Source: Scybalenecus merdavium (GTDB taxonomy: Bacteria; Bacillota; Clostridia; Oscillospirales; Acutalibacteraceae). From it: 64,000 nt of DNA. The notes beneath the pieces are model-generated. The model was not told where the DNA came from, ran no database searches, and saw only the letters and a program-made list of their open reading frames with translations. The first letter of the stretch is position 1. The number at the start of each line of letters is the position of its first letter. Positions 26,192 to 35,043 of this stretch are shown in pieces. A program made the translations under genes and the position numbers. Location: assembly GCA_018714405.1 (NCBI GenBank), contig DVNM01000005.1, positions 48,663 to 112,662 on the forward strand, given 5' to 3'.

Positions 26192-27412
26192 CTAAAAGGG
26201 TTTCTCTATAAATAATTTTTTAATCATCTTTTTTAAAAATTGCGGCATATTTCTTCTTATACGCATTTTATATTTTTTTAAATCTGCATGTTTTTGAAAA
26301 TACTTTGCAATTCCATTGTACCCATTATCCTTATACGAAGTCAATAAAATATCATGCACAGAAGAATCACGATTTTTCTGATGATTTAATCGAGAATTGT
26401 TTCGCACAATTTGATCATAATCTACCGGTTGGTATATCAGATGTCCTTTTATTTTGTCCGCCATTTCGGCGCCACGAACAGTGTTGACCATAAGTGCGGA
26501 AACACTGGAATCAAGCGGCAAGGAATTATCGGTAAAAAAACGCGGCAATTCAGTTCGTACACCCCAAAAATCTCCAAGTGTAATATCTCCAACTCTTGCC
26601 GTATCTGCAAAGTCGCATGTATAACATGAATCGCTTAATATAGCAGAACTTAAAAACAATGAAAAATAACTGCTTTCAGCAGAATACAGTGGTTTTTTTC
26701 GAATACGATTTCCTTTTTTATATGTATATTGCCCAATATGCTGGTGTCCATATTCTTTAAAACGAAAGGCAAAATCACTTATCACTATATGCCTTTTCTT
26801 TTCTAAATACTGAATGTAATCTTTAAAAAGTTTTGCAGGGGGCGTACCATGACAAATTAAATCTACAGTCAGCAAGGTGCTATAATCCTTTTGCAAGTAT
26901 CTTTTTAGTCCGGCAATTTGACAAGGTGTTCCAGAATAAAGCACCCATTTGCCTAATTCCAAAAAATTCTTAGCTTTTTGATAACTATCACCCACATCAC
27001 TTTTAACATATTTCGATCCCTGAAGAAAAGTGATATCAGTTTTTTTAGACACAGCGACTTGACGAACAGCCCATGTCTTAAAATCATAAGCCGCCCCAAT
27101 CACTACGCCACCAAGTTCAATTATAATAGAAGCCAATTCAAAAAAAATTCCTCCTGAAGTAGAGTGATTTGCCTCAGGACTCTTGGAAATAGCGGCATAA
27201 GCAATGCGAGGCGTATGCTTTTCAATAGGATTACAAGCCGGACAAATTTCTTTGCATTGGCCACAATGAAGACACTGCGCCTCATTGATAAAAGCATGGC
27301 TACATCCAAAATCATTTTGAACCATAGTTATGGCTTGCACCGGGCAACATTTAAAACAATTTCCACACTCATAGCAGATATCCGTCAAAGCGCTGATATT
27401 GGTGTTATTCAA
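26192..27412 (-). CDS. FrhB-like Fe-S oxidoreductase of the polysaccharide locus, copy 2
   Basis: A 406-aa paralogue of the neighbouring gene with the same architecture: two 4Fe-4S motifs (CYECGNCFKCCPVQA and CLHCGQCKEICPACNP), then the FrhB domain with STSGGIFFELAS, GGVVIGAAYDF, VLYSGTPCQIAGLKRYL, VDLICHGTPP and GDFWGVR. A conserved cysteine pair before the last block (DSCYTCDFADTARVGDITLGDFWG) is shared with copy 1 (SCYDCPSKKRASQSCDLMIADFWG). It overlaps the upstream pyruvyl transferase gene by 8 bp, a strong hint of a joint role. The 135-bp gap to copy 1 is AT-rich and holds only a small hairpin. Confidence 0.85.
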   Translation of the reverse strand: MNNTNISALTDICYECGNCFKCCPVQAITMVQNDFGCSHAFINEAQCLHCGQCKEICPACNPIEKHTPRIAYAAISKSPEANHSTSGGIFFELASIIIELGGVVIGAAYDFKTWAVRQVAVSKKTDITFLQGSKYVKSDVGDSYQKAKNFLELGKWVLYSGTPCQIAGLKRYLQKDYSTLLTVDLICHGTPPAKLFKDYIQYLEKKRHIVISDFAFRFKEYGHQHIGQYTYKKGNRIRKKPLYSAESSYFSLFLSSAILSDSCYTCDFADTARVGDITLGDFWGVRTELPRFFTDNSLPLDSSVSALMVNTVRGAEMADKIKGHLIYQPVDYDQIVRNNSRLNHQKNRDSSVHDILLTSYKDNGYNGIAKYFQKHADLKKYKMRIRRNMPQFLKKMIKKLFIEKPF

Positions 27413-28496
27413 AGTGTTTTCCCTCCAAAGCAGCTTTTAAAAATGCAAGCGATTCTTCTTGCTGTTCTTTTAAAAGTGAATTCACCTTGTCATAATCGAT
27501 TGGTACAAAAGAATGATCATTTAAATAATTTTTTTCTATTCCCAGTCTTTCAAACAAAGTGTCCGTTCGACTTTGTCCACCCTCAACCGCATAAATGGAA
27601 AACTGCTTATTATATATAACTGAAAAAACGGCCGCATGAAAAGAATCGCCCATAACAAAATCGGCGTGTTTGATTGCGTAAAGAAAAGCTTCTGGTCCGT
27701 ATTGGAAAATGTTAAATTTATATAATGGATGGTATATATTAAATTTATTGAAATAAACGATTTTTAAATTGTGTTTTTTTGCATATTTTTCTGCAGATTT
27801 CCGAAGATCATTCAGATGTGTATAATGCAAACAATATACAAAGAGATAGCGTTGTGGTAATGAAAGCGTATACTCTTTCAACAATCGATCATAAAAATCC
27901 GAATTATGTAACAAAGTCGGATCTAAAGCACAAAACACTTTTCTACCGATTATTGTAGCCAGTTGATCAGCTGTTTGCTCTTCTCTTACCGAAATAGCAG
28001 AAAAATCTTGCAAAGCTGCTCGTAGATCATCAAAATAGACATTCGGTATACTGGATATGGCAAAGCTTGGCCCATAGGCTATACGTCTTTGAGACGCATT
28101 TGCGAATTCAAGAAAATAAGCCGGATGTACACCCTGTGTCGTCCCGGGATTCCATATTTGGTCGCTTCCACAAACCAGAATTTCGCAATCGTTTGAAATT
28201 TCCCCAAGATCTTGCCATTCATCTGTCTGTTCTGTAAGATTTAAATATTTCGTTTGAAATTTTTTATAGGCTCTCTTGCGGTTATAACAATTTTTGATTG
28301 TATAAAAATCAAATAAAATTACTTTTGGATTTTTACTGCGCCATCTGACTAAGTCATAAGCTTTCATATCATTCCAATAAAAGTAATTTAATATCTTACA
28401 GTCGAAACCTAATAGTTTAATTGTTTCCTGTAATGCATACGCCTGCAAGGCAGAACCGCAGTTGTATTGACTTTGAAATGTAACTAACCCAACCAT
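27405..28496 (-). CDS. Polysaccharide pyruvyl transferase family protein, copy 1
   Basis: A 363-aa member of the CsaB/ExoV/WcaK family, which transfers pyruvate from PEP to sugars of surface polymers as a ketal. Signs are the N-terminal VGLVTFQSQYNCGSALQAYALQE, the CEILVCGSDQIWNPG block, GPSFAISSIP, FSAISVREEQTADQL, DPTLL, and VMGDSFHAAVFSVIYNKQF, where the conserved histidine of the family lies. The frame opens at 28631. The ATG at 28496 is preferred because it begins at the first strand and follows the preceding gene by 16 bp. Its last bases overlap FrhB copy 2. Confidence 0.85.
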   Translation of the reverse strand: MVGLVTFQSQYNCGSALQAYALQETIKLLGFDCKILNYFYWNDMKAYDLVRWRSKNPKVILFDFYTIKNCYNRKRAYKKFQTKYLNLTEQTDEWQDLGEISNDCEILVCGSDQIWNPGTTQGVHPAYFLEFANASQRRIAYGPSFAISSIPNVYFDDLRAALQDFSAISVREEQTADQLATIIGRKVFCALDPTLLHNSDFYDRLLKEYTLSLPQRYLFVYCLHYTHLNDLRKSAEKYAKKHNLKIVYFNKFNIYHPLYKFNIFQYGPEAFLYAIKHADFVMGDSFHAAVFSVIYNKQFSIYAVEGGQSRTDTLFERLGIEKNYLNDHSFVPIDYDKVNSLLKEQQEESLAFLKAALEGKHFE

Positions 28497-28512
28497 AAAA
28501 GTGTACCTCTGT

Positions 28513-29541
28513 TTAAGACTCCTGATGATTTGCATTGTATTCTGCAAGCAATTTGGGCTTTTGTTTTTCCCATTCCAGCAAAGTTTTATCCTGCATAATG
28601 CGCAATGCTCTATACACGAATGGAAATCCACCTAAAATTTCATACATGATTCTTTTTTTGAGTGGGAATTTTTTTACATCTTTCTGCAAAGTCGAAAATC
28701 TTACATTAAAATTATGTCGTGCGTCTGTGTATTTTCGTTCTATACATGCCTCATAACGATAGGCAAGTAATTTTTTCATTACTTCTTCTTTTAGTATTAA
28801 AACGCTAAAACTTTTTTGATCATTTATTTTTTTTACATACATCAAAAGCGTATCTACCATAGACAAATACATCTCCGAAGGAGCAAATGAACCTCTTAGG
28901 CCGTTATGTTGATAATAATAGTACAGCATACTATTTATAAAGCATATATGTATTTTAGGATTTTCACACAAAACTCGCAACATCCATACAGTGTCTTCTC
29001 CAAATTTAAGGGTGTTTTCAAATCTGATATTTCCAATAATCGCACGGCTAATTATTTTTCCACACACATAAGTTTTTATGTACGATGCTTTAAAACATCT
29101 TTCTACAGAAAAAATTTCACTCTGTTGCTCATATTCGGAAATTGTGTTTGAATAATTATCGTCGCTTGTTATGAAAAATTTACATATAGAAATCGATGTA
29201 CCTGTATCCAAACAAGCATTGATTAAATACTCAAAGTACTGCTTATGTACCCAATCATCCGCATCAATAAATGCAATATAATCACCTGTAGCCGCATCCA
29301 ACCCACAATTGCGTGCAGCAGAAACACCTTGATTAGATTGGTTAAACACTTTGATACGGCTATCCTTACTGGCAAAATTTTGTAAAATTTTTTCACTTTG
29401 ATCAGTGCTGCCATCATTGATACACAACACTTCCAGATTTTGATATGTATTTTCTAAAACAGACTGCAAACATCTTGCAATATATTTTTCCGCATTATAA
29501 CATGGTATGATTACGGATATTTTGGGCATGTTGGTGTTCAA
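28513..29541 (-). CDS. Glycosyltransferase family 2
   Basis: An inverting GT-A transferase of about 342 aa adding a sugar to the repeat unit at the cytoplasmic membrane face. It shows KISVIIPCYNAEKYIARCL, the first nucleotide-binding VLCINDGSTDQSEK, the acceptor-side GVSAARNCGLDAATGDYIAFIDADDW with the DAD metal motif, and a C-terminal helical region without membrane segments. Start choice is uncertain: TTG at 29541 has a purine-rich site upstream, ATG at 29529 (MPKISVII) has none, and GTG at 29550 is too close to it. Donor and acceptor cannot be told from sequence. Confidence 0.87.
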   Translation of the reverse strand: MNTNMPKISVIIPCYNAEKYIARCLQSVLENTYQNLEVLCINDGSTDQSEKILQNFASKDSRIKVFNQSNQGVSAARNCGLDAATGDYIAFIDADDWVHKQYFEYLINACLDTGTSISICKFFITSDDNYSNTISEYEQQSEIFSVERCFKASYIKTYVCGKIISRAIIGNIRFENTLKFGEDTVWMLRVLCENPKIHICFINSMLYYYYQHNGLRGSFAPSEMYLSMVDTLLMYVKKINDQKSFSVLILKEEVMKKLLAYRYEACIERKYTDARHNFNVRFSTLQKDVKKFPLKKRIMYEILGGFPFVYRALRIMQDKTLLEWEKQKPKLLAEYNANHQES

Positions 29542-29575
29542 TAATATCACTTCTTTCTTTGGTATAAAACAAAAT

Positions 29576-31111
29576 TTAATGCTTAACTGGCTTTTTTATT
29601 TTCCTAAATATTTTTAAAACCGGTTGTTTTATCACATCTTTTTCATAATTATTCATAATGAAGAAATACATACTCAGTGAGTAAATTGCTGTATAAACCG
29701 CAATCGCTAAAATCATTGCCCACCATGTTGAGAAATTCAGTAATGTGTCTAACCACAATCCAACAGCAACCATAATAATAGGAATAAGAGACATTTTCCC
29801 GATGTTTTTCCAAAATGCAGGGATATCAATTTTGGTCACTTTATAATAATAAGTATTCATAATCAGGCCCTGTCCAATCAAATAAGACGCACCAGAACAA
29901 ACGGCTGCACCGATACTGCCAAAACGAGGCACAGCCAAGTAAGTAGTAATCACATTGACGATGGCAATAATCAGATATACAATACTGCGAAACTGGTGTT
30001 TATTTTGTGCCATAACGATGCTTATGCCGGTATTTTGGATCAGAGGAATTGATAACGGTATAAGCGTAACCAGCGCTATGTAGTAGGCGCTTTCATACTC
30101 AGGGCCTGCCCAAAGCACAAGAAACTGTTTGCCAAAAACAATAAAGCCCGACAATGCAAGCGCTATTAACAAATATTGTAACCTTCCTACACGGATAAAT
30201 AACTCGGTAAGTTGTTTCGGCGTGGCGGCTTTGGCCACCATGATCGTGACCTTCGGTGTTAAAACGCCGGAAAAGGCTGTAGAAAGATTGGTCATCATGC
30301 TGTTAAATGACGCGCCCACATTATAAATCGCCACTGCCGTTGTACTGGCCAGCATACCCAAAATCACTTTATCGGCCGCCCAGAACAGCATGTCCACAAC
30401 AGAACCTAAAAACACAAATGCAGAAAATCGTACCAGTTCTTTAATCAGTCCCACCGGCAAACGACGGAACTTGGGATGTATATGTAATATTTTAAAACAG
30501 TAAATTGCATTCAGCGGCAACATGGCAAACTGTATAATAGTAGATACAACAGAAAGGCCGACAGAGCCAAATCCAAGATACAATGCGATTAAATTGCCGC
30601 AAGGTGCCACAACAGTGGAAAGGATGTTGATAGCCTGACGATATACATACTTTTCATGCGCTATAACAATACTGCCAAATACACTAATCGGAAAAGAAAT
30701 AGCAGTATTAAAGGCCATGATTCGAACAAGCACAGCAATTTCACTGATTTCTGTTGCGTTTAACCCTCTGTGAAAAATAGGCTCCACATTGCAAGAAATG
30801 ATCCAGCCAACTACAAGTACAAGTACAGCTAAAAAGCTATACATGACTATAAACAGACCGACCACTCGTTCTTCCCGCTCTTTTTCCCCTTGCGCACGAT
30901 ATTTTGCTATGTATCGTACGATCGTGCTGCCCAGTCCGAAACTGAGCAGAGACAAATACCCCACCACAGAATTGGCCAAACTGTATAAACCATATTCAGA
31001 CTGACCCAGAATGCGAAGCATGATCGGCGTGTAGAAAAATGGAATTAAACTTCCTAAAGCAATATTGACATATGTCATGACAACGCCGGCACGCAATTGG
31101 TTGACTTTCAT
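29576..31111 (-). CDS. Wzx-type oligosaccharide flippase (MOP superfamily)
   Basis: A 511-aa membrane protein with about 14 predicted helices of the polysaccharide-transporter branch of the MOP superfamily. It flips lipid-linked repeat units from the inner to the outer leaflet. Family features are the N-terminal RAGVVMTYVNIALGSLIPFFYTPIMLRILGQSEYGLYSLANSVVGYLSLL, a common SEYGLY loop, and later AIYNVGASFNSMMTNLS. Basic residues concentrate on the cytoplasmic loops and C terminus. It works with the EpsG-type polymerase at 41.3-42.5 kb, which together define a Wzx/Wzy-dependent pathway. Confidence 0.93.
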   Translation of the reverse strand: MKVNQLRAGVVMTYVNIALGSLIPFFYTPIMLRILGQSEYGLYSLANSVVGYLSLLSFGLGSTIVRYIAKYRAQGEKEREERVVGLFIVMYSFLAVLVLVVGWIISCNVEPIFHRGLNATEISEIAVLVRIMAFNTAISFPISVFGSIVIAHEKYVYRQAINILSTVVAPCGNLIALYLGFGSVGLSVVSTIIQFAMLPLNAIYCFKILHIHPKFRRLPVGLIKELVRFSAFVFLGSVVDMLFWAADKVILGMLASTTAVAIYNVGASFNSMMTNLSTAFSGVLTPKVTIMVAKAATPKQLTELFIRVGRLQYLLIALALSGFIVFGKQFLVLWAGPEYESAYYIALVTLIPLSIPLIQNTGISIVMAQNKHQFRSIVYLIIAIVNVITTYLAVPRFGSIGAAVCSGASYLIGQGLIMNTYYYKVTKIDIPAFWKNIGKMSLIPIIMVAVGLWLDTLLNFSTWWAMILAIAVYTAIYSLSMYFFIMNNYEKDVIKQPVLKIFRKIKKPVKH

Positions 31112-31114
31112 TAT

Positions 31115-32281
31115 CTACACCTTTGTATTGTATAGTATTTCTTTCATAAAACGTAATCCTTCATATGCTTTTTCTGTGTAAGATGGCATTACATTTTGCA
31201 AATGAAGACGAATTTCTTTTTCATTTTCCATAATCCATAACATTTTTTTCAACAGACTATCCGATTTAGACATATTTTGAACCGACAAAACATATGGTTC
31301 ATACTCACCAAAAATATCTTTTGCAATTCCTTTGGCCTTTACGGAATAGCCAACTGCCAAAGTAGGCACCATACAAGAATATGCCGCAATAATAGAATGC
31401 GTTCTCGCTCCCAAAAAAAAACGACATTGAGATATATACCCCTTCAATTCTTCGCAAGTACAATCGTCTACCACAAAGACACGTTCTTTGCAATCTATTT
31501 TGTCATACAAAAATTGTATAGCCGTTCTGTCGTCACTGTTAGATGAAACGACATGTGGCACAAACATAATAGAATAATTGGTATTTTGTAAAATATAATT
31601 GATCAAGGTTTCGTAGTTTTCTAAAATCAGAGATTTTGCACCATACGAAAATATTAGCGGACTAATATTCATACCAATAATCGGAGCATCTGCAAATGCG
31701 TTTGGCAGTTCGACATCTATTTTATCCAGCTGAAATGCCGGATCCGAGCACAATGTTATATTGGTTAATCCAGCATTATGTAAAGCCTCAAAAGATAATG
31801 ATTCCCGCACAGTGATGGCATCATATCTTTTTAAGTCTTCCAAAACTTCTGCTGTCAACACGTTAGGCTCAATCGAACAACCCCATAAAACCGTTTTTGC
31901 CCCTCTTTTGTGAATTTCCTGATTGTAATACCCTAAAACATCTTGACCCTTGTAGCAATAATTATCGCCACCTATGGACAAATACACATCACCCTTGTTT
32001 ACCTGATCAAAAAAATCTTTATGTGAAAGTGTAATGTATTTATAGTCATCTTTTCTGAATTTATGCGCTATTGCTGCATAAATATAATCCAGACTTCCTT
32101 TAGGAAGAGGTTTACGAATATCACTTTTAACTTGTACAATTTGATTTAAGTCATAAGTATAGTCGTCTGCCGGATTTGAGGAATACAAAACCAATTTTCT
32201 ATTTAGAATTTTTGTAGTTGAACGCACAATGGCTTCGCAACCGTGATTAGTACTGCCACCGTGGGAATATAACAAAATCAT
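31115..32281 (-). CDS. Polysaccharide pyruvyl transferase family protein, copy 2
   Basis: A 388-aa protein of the same family as the gene at 27.4-28.5 kb but clearly different in sequence. It begins MILLYSHGGSTNHGCEAIVRST and has YLSIGGDNYCY, KTVLWGCSIEPN, YDAITVRESLSFEALHNAG, CSDPAFQL, GMNISPLIF, and RFFLGARTHSIIAAYSCMVPTLAVGYSVKAKGIAKDIF with the conserved GARTH histidine. That last block places it nearest to the WcaK/CsaB type. It lies 3 bp upstream of the flippase on the same strand. PEP is the expected donor; the acceptor sugar is unknown. Confidence 0.87.
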   Translation of the reverse strand: MILLYSHGGSTNHGCEAIVRSTTKILNRKLVLYSSNPADDYTYDLNQIVQVKSDIRKPLPKGSLDYIYAAIAHKFRKDDYKYITLSHKDFFDQVNKGDVYLSIGGDNYCYKGQDVLGYYNQEIHKRGAKTVLWGCSIEPNVLTAEVLEDLKRYDAITVRESLSFEALHNAGLTNITLCSDPAFQLDKIDVELPNAFADAPIIGMNISPLIFSYGAKSLILENYETLINYILQNTNYSIMFVPHVVSSNSDDRTAIQFLYDKIDCKERVFVVDDCTCEELKGYISQCRFFLGARTHSIIAAYSCMVPTLAVGYSVKAKGIAKDIFGEYEPYVLSVQNMSKSDSLLKKMLWIMENEKEIRLHLQNVMPSYTEKAYEGLRFMKEILYNTKV

Positions 32282-32317
32282 CTAAAGCCTTTCCTCCAGA
32301 ATATCTAAAGTTTAAAG

Positions 32318-33220
32318 TTATTTGAAATCGTTCCTTATTTTATTCACAACTTTTGCACTTTTCATTTCATCAAATTTTCGTGCAAATAACTTATCTGAAC
32401 TACGCAATTCATCATAATCTGCATCGGTAAATGTATATGGATTTCCACGCTCCCAGTCAATATAGCGCAAATAATCATTTACGATATTGGTTTTATATGG
32501 TGATTGCATGGCAAATGTTTGCAAAAATATCTCGTCTGTACAAAAGCTCCATCTAAAAATTCGTCGGATTTCTTTTTCGTGTTGCAGCAAATATTCAGCT
32601 AGGTTATGCGTAATACTGAACCACTGAGCACCTTTATAAAAACGGAAAGTATATTTTTTAATTCGATTGACATGCAGTTTTTTCTGCAAAAATAACAAGA
32701 CAACCTGAATTTTATAGCACAAAGCTGGCCATCGTCCTTTATTACGTCCAATTATATCCTGAAAAAAGTAATAATATCGAATTCTATCTTGGAAATTTCA
32801 CTTTTCTATTGCGGTTTTATCAAACTGAATAAATTCGCTTCTATTATGTTCTTGAAAAAAATGATGTATAAAGTCTTGGGATTTTAACGGATAGTCCACA
32901 CCGGAGAGAAGATGGTAATAACTATGATAGGAACATGTTGCCATTTTCAAAAGTGCTAACTCCGCACGAATTTGTGAGTAACCCCCCCAATTTACAACTT
33001 GCCGATTAACCCAAAATAAATTTGCACGTTGCATAGAGTTCTCTATTAGTTCAAACGGGCAATTTACTGCTTTTTTATCTACATGAATGTAAATATCATT
33101 TCTAGCATTATCTAAAGCCGCTAGAAGTTTAATTAAATGCTTAAAATTATTATGACACATAATCAAATATGCATGTTTATTATACATGTCAAGGTTTTCT
33201 TTCTCATTACTAATTATCAT
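32318..33220 (-). pseudogene. GT14-type (core-2/I-branching) glycosyltransferase interrupted by an in-frame TGA
   Basis: The N-terminal part (HAYLIMCHNNFKHLIKLLAALD, IYIHVDKKA, VNWGGYSQIRAELALLKMA, YYHLLSGVDYPLKS) and the C-terminal part (GAQWFSITHNLAEYLL, FRWSFCTDEIFLQTFA, YLRYIDWERGNPYTF) are the two halves of one GT14-type enzyme. Both lie in the same frame. They are separated only by a single TGA at 32798-32800, and the codons between (NFQDRIRYYYFFQDIIGR) are normal coding sequence for the family. Restoring that codon gives about 300 aa, the usual length. TGA is an ordinary stop elsewhere here, so this is a recent nonsense mutation or a sequence error. The ATG at 33220 has AAGGTG upstream. 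Confidence 0.85.
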
Positions 33221-33365
33221 CACTTTACACCTTGCCTACAATAATTATCACCGGCAATTAAAAAAACAGATGTTATATATTTTGAGCAAAAGAAAAATGA
33301 AAGATGTTTATAATCGCCGTTTTAATAACTTTATATATAGCAAAACACAACTGGACAGTCGCCTT

Positions 33366-33381
33366 TAATGGTTAACCATTA
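33366..33381. repeat. 16-bp perfect palindrome in the polysaccharide operon
   Basis: TAATGGTTAACCATTA is a perfect 8+8 palindrome inside the 272-bp spacer between a GT2 gene and the GT14 pseudogene. This is the longest untranslated gap inside the cluster and is very AT-rich. It may be an operator for an internal promoter, or a trace of recombination at a cassette joint. Confidence 0.6.
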
Positions 33382-33492
33382 TCTCTATCTTTACATAAAT
33401 TTATTTATATAATAATTTTCTGCAATTTAAATTCTTGTAGTAAAGCATCTACCTACACTACCACTTTTTTGGAACGATATAAATAATTTTAC

Positions 33493-34485
33493 TCACTTAT
33501 GCCTTCGCAATTTTGGTATCAAACACAAATATAGCATCAGCAATTCGGCATTTTTTAATTTATATAACCAATTATAAAACTTATTTGATGACCCTATACC
33601 AATATCGCAACATTTCTGATACGCTTTTGTATTAACTATATATTTAGCTTCCTTGCATTTTTGAACGAAATTTTTGGAGGAATTACAGGATACTTCAAAT
33701 AATATCTTTTCAAAATCCAACATAATAATCTTATCGCGTAATCGATATGTTTTAGGACTTTCCGCTTTCAAGGATATTATAGCATCTGTTAAAATTTCGT
33801 AAAGCAATTCATTTTGATAACAGGACGGCGTTTTTTTAGATAATGAATTTGTGTTATCCAACTGATAGACATATAACTTCTTATGTAATAAACGTATATC
33901 TCCCGAAATACATTCTAAATAAGATAGTACAAAAGCCAAATCTTCACCTAAAAAAAGATCTTCAGGAAAACAAATTTTATTTTCTTCTATAATACTTTTC
34001 TCAAACAACTTATTTGTTGGCGACCCTAATCCTATATCTCTATATTCCAAAAATTTTGTTTTACTAATTTCTTCAATATAACTTTGCTGCGTTTCCACTT
34101 CTTCTATAACTTTACCCGATTTTGTCGTTTTTTCAATTTCGCACATTAAAAGCTGATTTTCTGAATAATTTTGTAACATTTCGCTACAATAATTGGGCTT
34201 TACCCAATCATCAGCGTCACAAAACATGACAAAATCACCACTGGCTTTTTTTAAGCCCATATTACGAGCGGGAGAAACTCCGCCATTTTTTTTATTCAAT
34301 AAAACTATTCTGGAATCTTTATGTGCAAAGTCCTTACAGATGTCTAAAGAATTATCACTAGAGCCATCATTTACCAAAACAATTTCAATGTTATGATAAG
34401 TCTGATCAACAAGCGAAAAGACACAGCGTCTCAAGGTTTTCTCTGCGTTATATATTGGGACTATAATGCTAATTTTTCTATCCAT
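33493..34485 (-). CDS. Glycosyltransferase family 2
   Basis: A 330-aa GT-A enzyme: KISIIVPIYNAEKTLRRCVFSLVDQTYHNIEIVLVNDGSSDNS at the N terminus, then GVSPARNMGLKKASGDFVMFCDADDWVKP with its DAD metal site. The C-terminal 130 residues are Lys/Asn-rich helices. GGTGAT lies five bases before the ATG. Base composition is strongly AT-biased, like the genes on both sides. Confidence 0.88.
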   Translation of the reverse strand: MDRKISIIVPIYNAEKTLRRCVFSLVDQTYHNIEIVLVNDGSSDNSLDICKDFAHKDSRIVLLNKKNGGVSPARNMGLKKASGDFVMFCDADDWVKPNYCSEMLQNYSENQLLMCEIEKTTKSGKVIEEVETQQSYIEEISKTKFLEYRDIGLGSPTNKLFEKSIIEENKICFPEDLFLGEDLAFVLSYLECISGDIRLLHKKLYVYQLDNTNSLSKKTPSCYQNELLYEILTDAIISLKAESPKTYRLRDKIIMLDFEKILFEVSCNSSKNFVQKCKEAKYIVNTKAYQKCCDIGIGSSNKFYNWLYKLKNAELLMLYLCLIPKLRRHK

Positions 34486-34512
34486 TATCCATCACCAGAA
34501 TATCAAAAGTTC

Positions 34513-35043
34513 TTATAAATCATATCCACCAGAAAATGTAGATAACAAATCAAATTCTTCTTGTTTTTCTGCCTTAGTCTTTTCAGAAAAAGCTTTATGG
34601 AAAACCGGACCTTTCATTAATTGCTCTTTGTTCTTAGTTAAATATTCATCATAACTACAAAGCACGTGACAGGGATTCCCTATCACAACACTGTTTTCAG
34701 GTATATCTTTTGCTACCACACAACCAGCTCCTATAATAACATTGTTCCCAATTCGGGTATTGGGTAAAACAATCGCTCCGTATCCAATAAAAACATTGTC
34801 GCCAATATCAACACGCCCCACTTTAGTGTAGCCTAATGATTTTTTTGTACTAGCATCATGAGCCAATATAGTTGCATTGGTTATCGTCACATTATTTCCT
34901 ATAGTAATTAGCCAGCCAAAACCTGAATCAATATAAGAATTAATGATATCTACATTTGTTCCCATATTTACTTCTGAATGCTGATCCTCTGATTCTGTAC
35001 AAATCATTTTTTTGACTTTTCGTAAAAAATTTACAACTTTCAT
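34513..35043 (-). CDS. Hexapeptide-repeat (left-handed beta-helix) O-acetyltransferase
   Basis: A 176-aa acetyl-CoA-dependent transferase of the maltose/galactoside/serine acetyltransferase-like fold. Imperfect hexapeptides run through ITIGNNVTITNATILAHDAS, VGRVDIGDNVFIGYGAIVLPN and TRIGNNVIIGAGCVVAKDIPENSVVIGNPCHVL, with the AHDAS histidine in the usual catalytic position. The short N terminus and the GNP-x-xV end match polysaccharide O-acetyltransferases. Its ATG overlaps the stop of the upstream GT4 gene. Together with the acyltransferase-3 gene it implies that the polymer carries acetyl groups. Confidence 0.87.
   Translation of the reverse strand: MKVVNFLRKVKKMICTESEDQHSEVNMGTNVDIINSYIDSGFGWLITIGNNVTITNATILAHDASTKKSLGYTKVGRVDIGDNVFIGYGAIVLPNTRIGNNVIIGAGCVVAKDIPENSVVIGNPCHVLCSYDEYLTKNKEQLMKGPVFHKAFSEKTKAEKQEEFDLLSTFSGGYDL

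Noticed and set aside
32798..32800. TGA in the GT14 gene as a selenocysteine or recoded codon
   Set aside because: No SECIS-like hairpin follows, the family has no Sec or Cys at this place that I know of, and TGA ends many other genes here, for example in ATGA overlaps.
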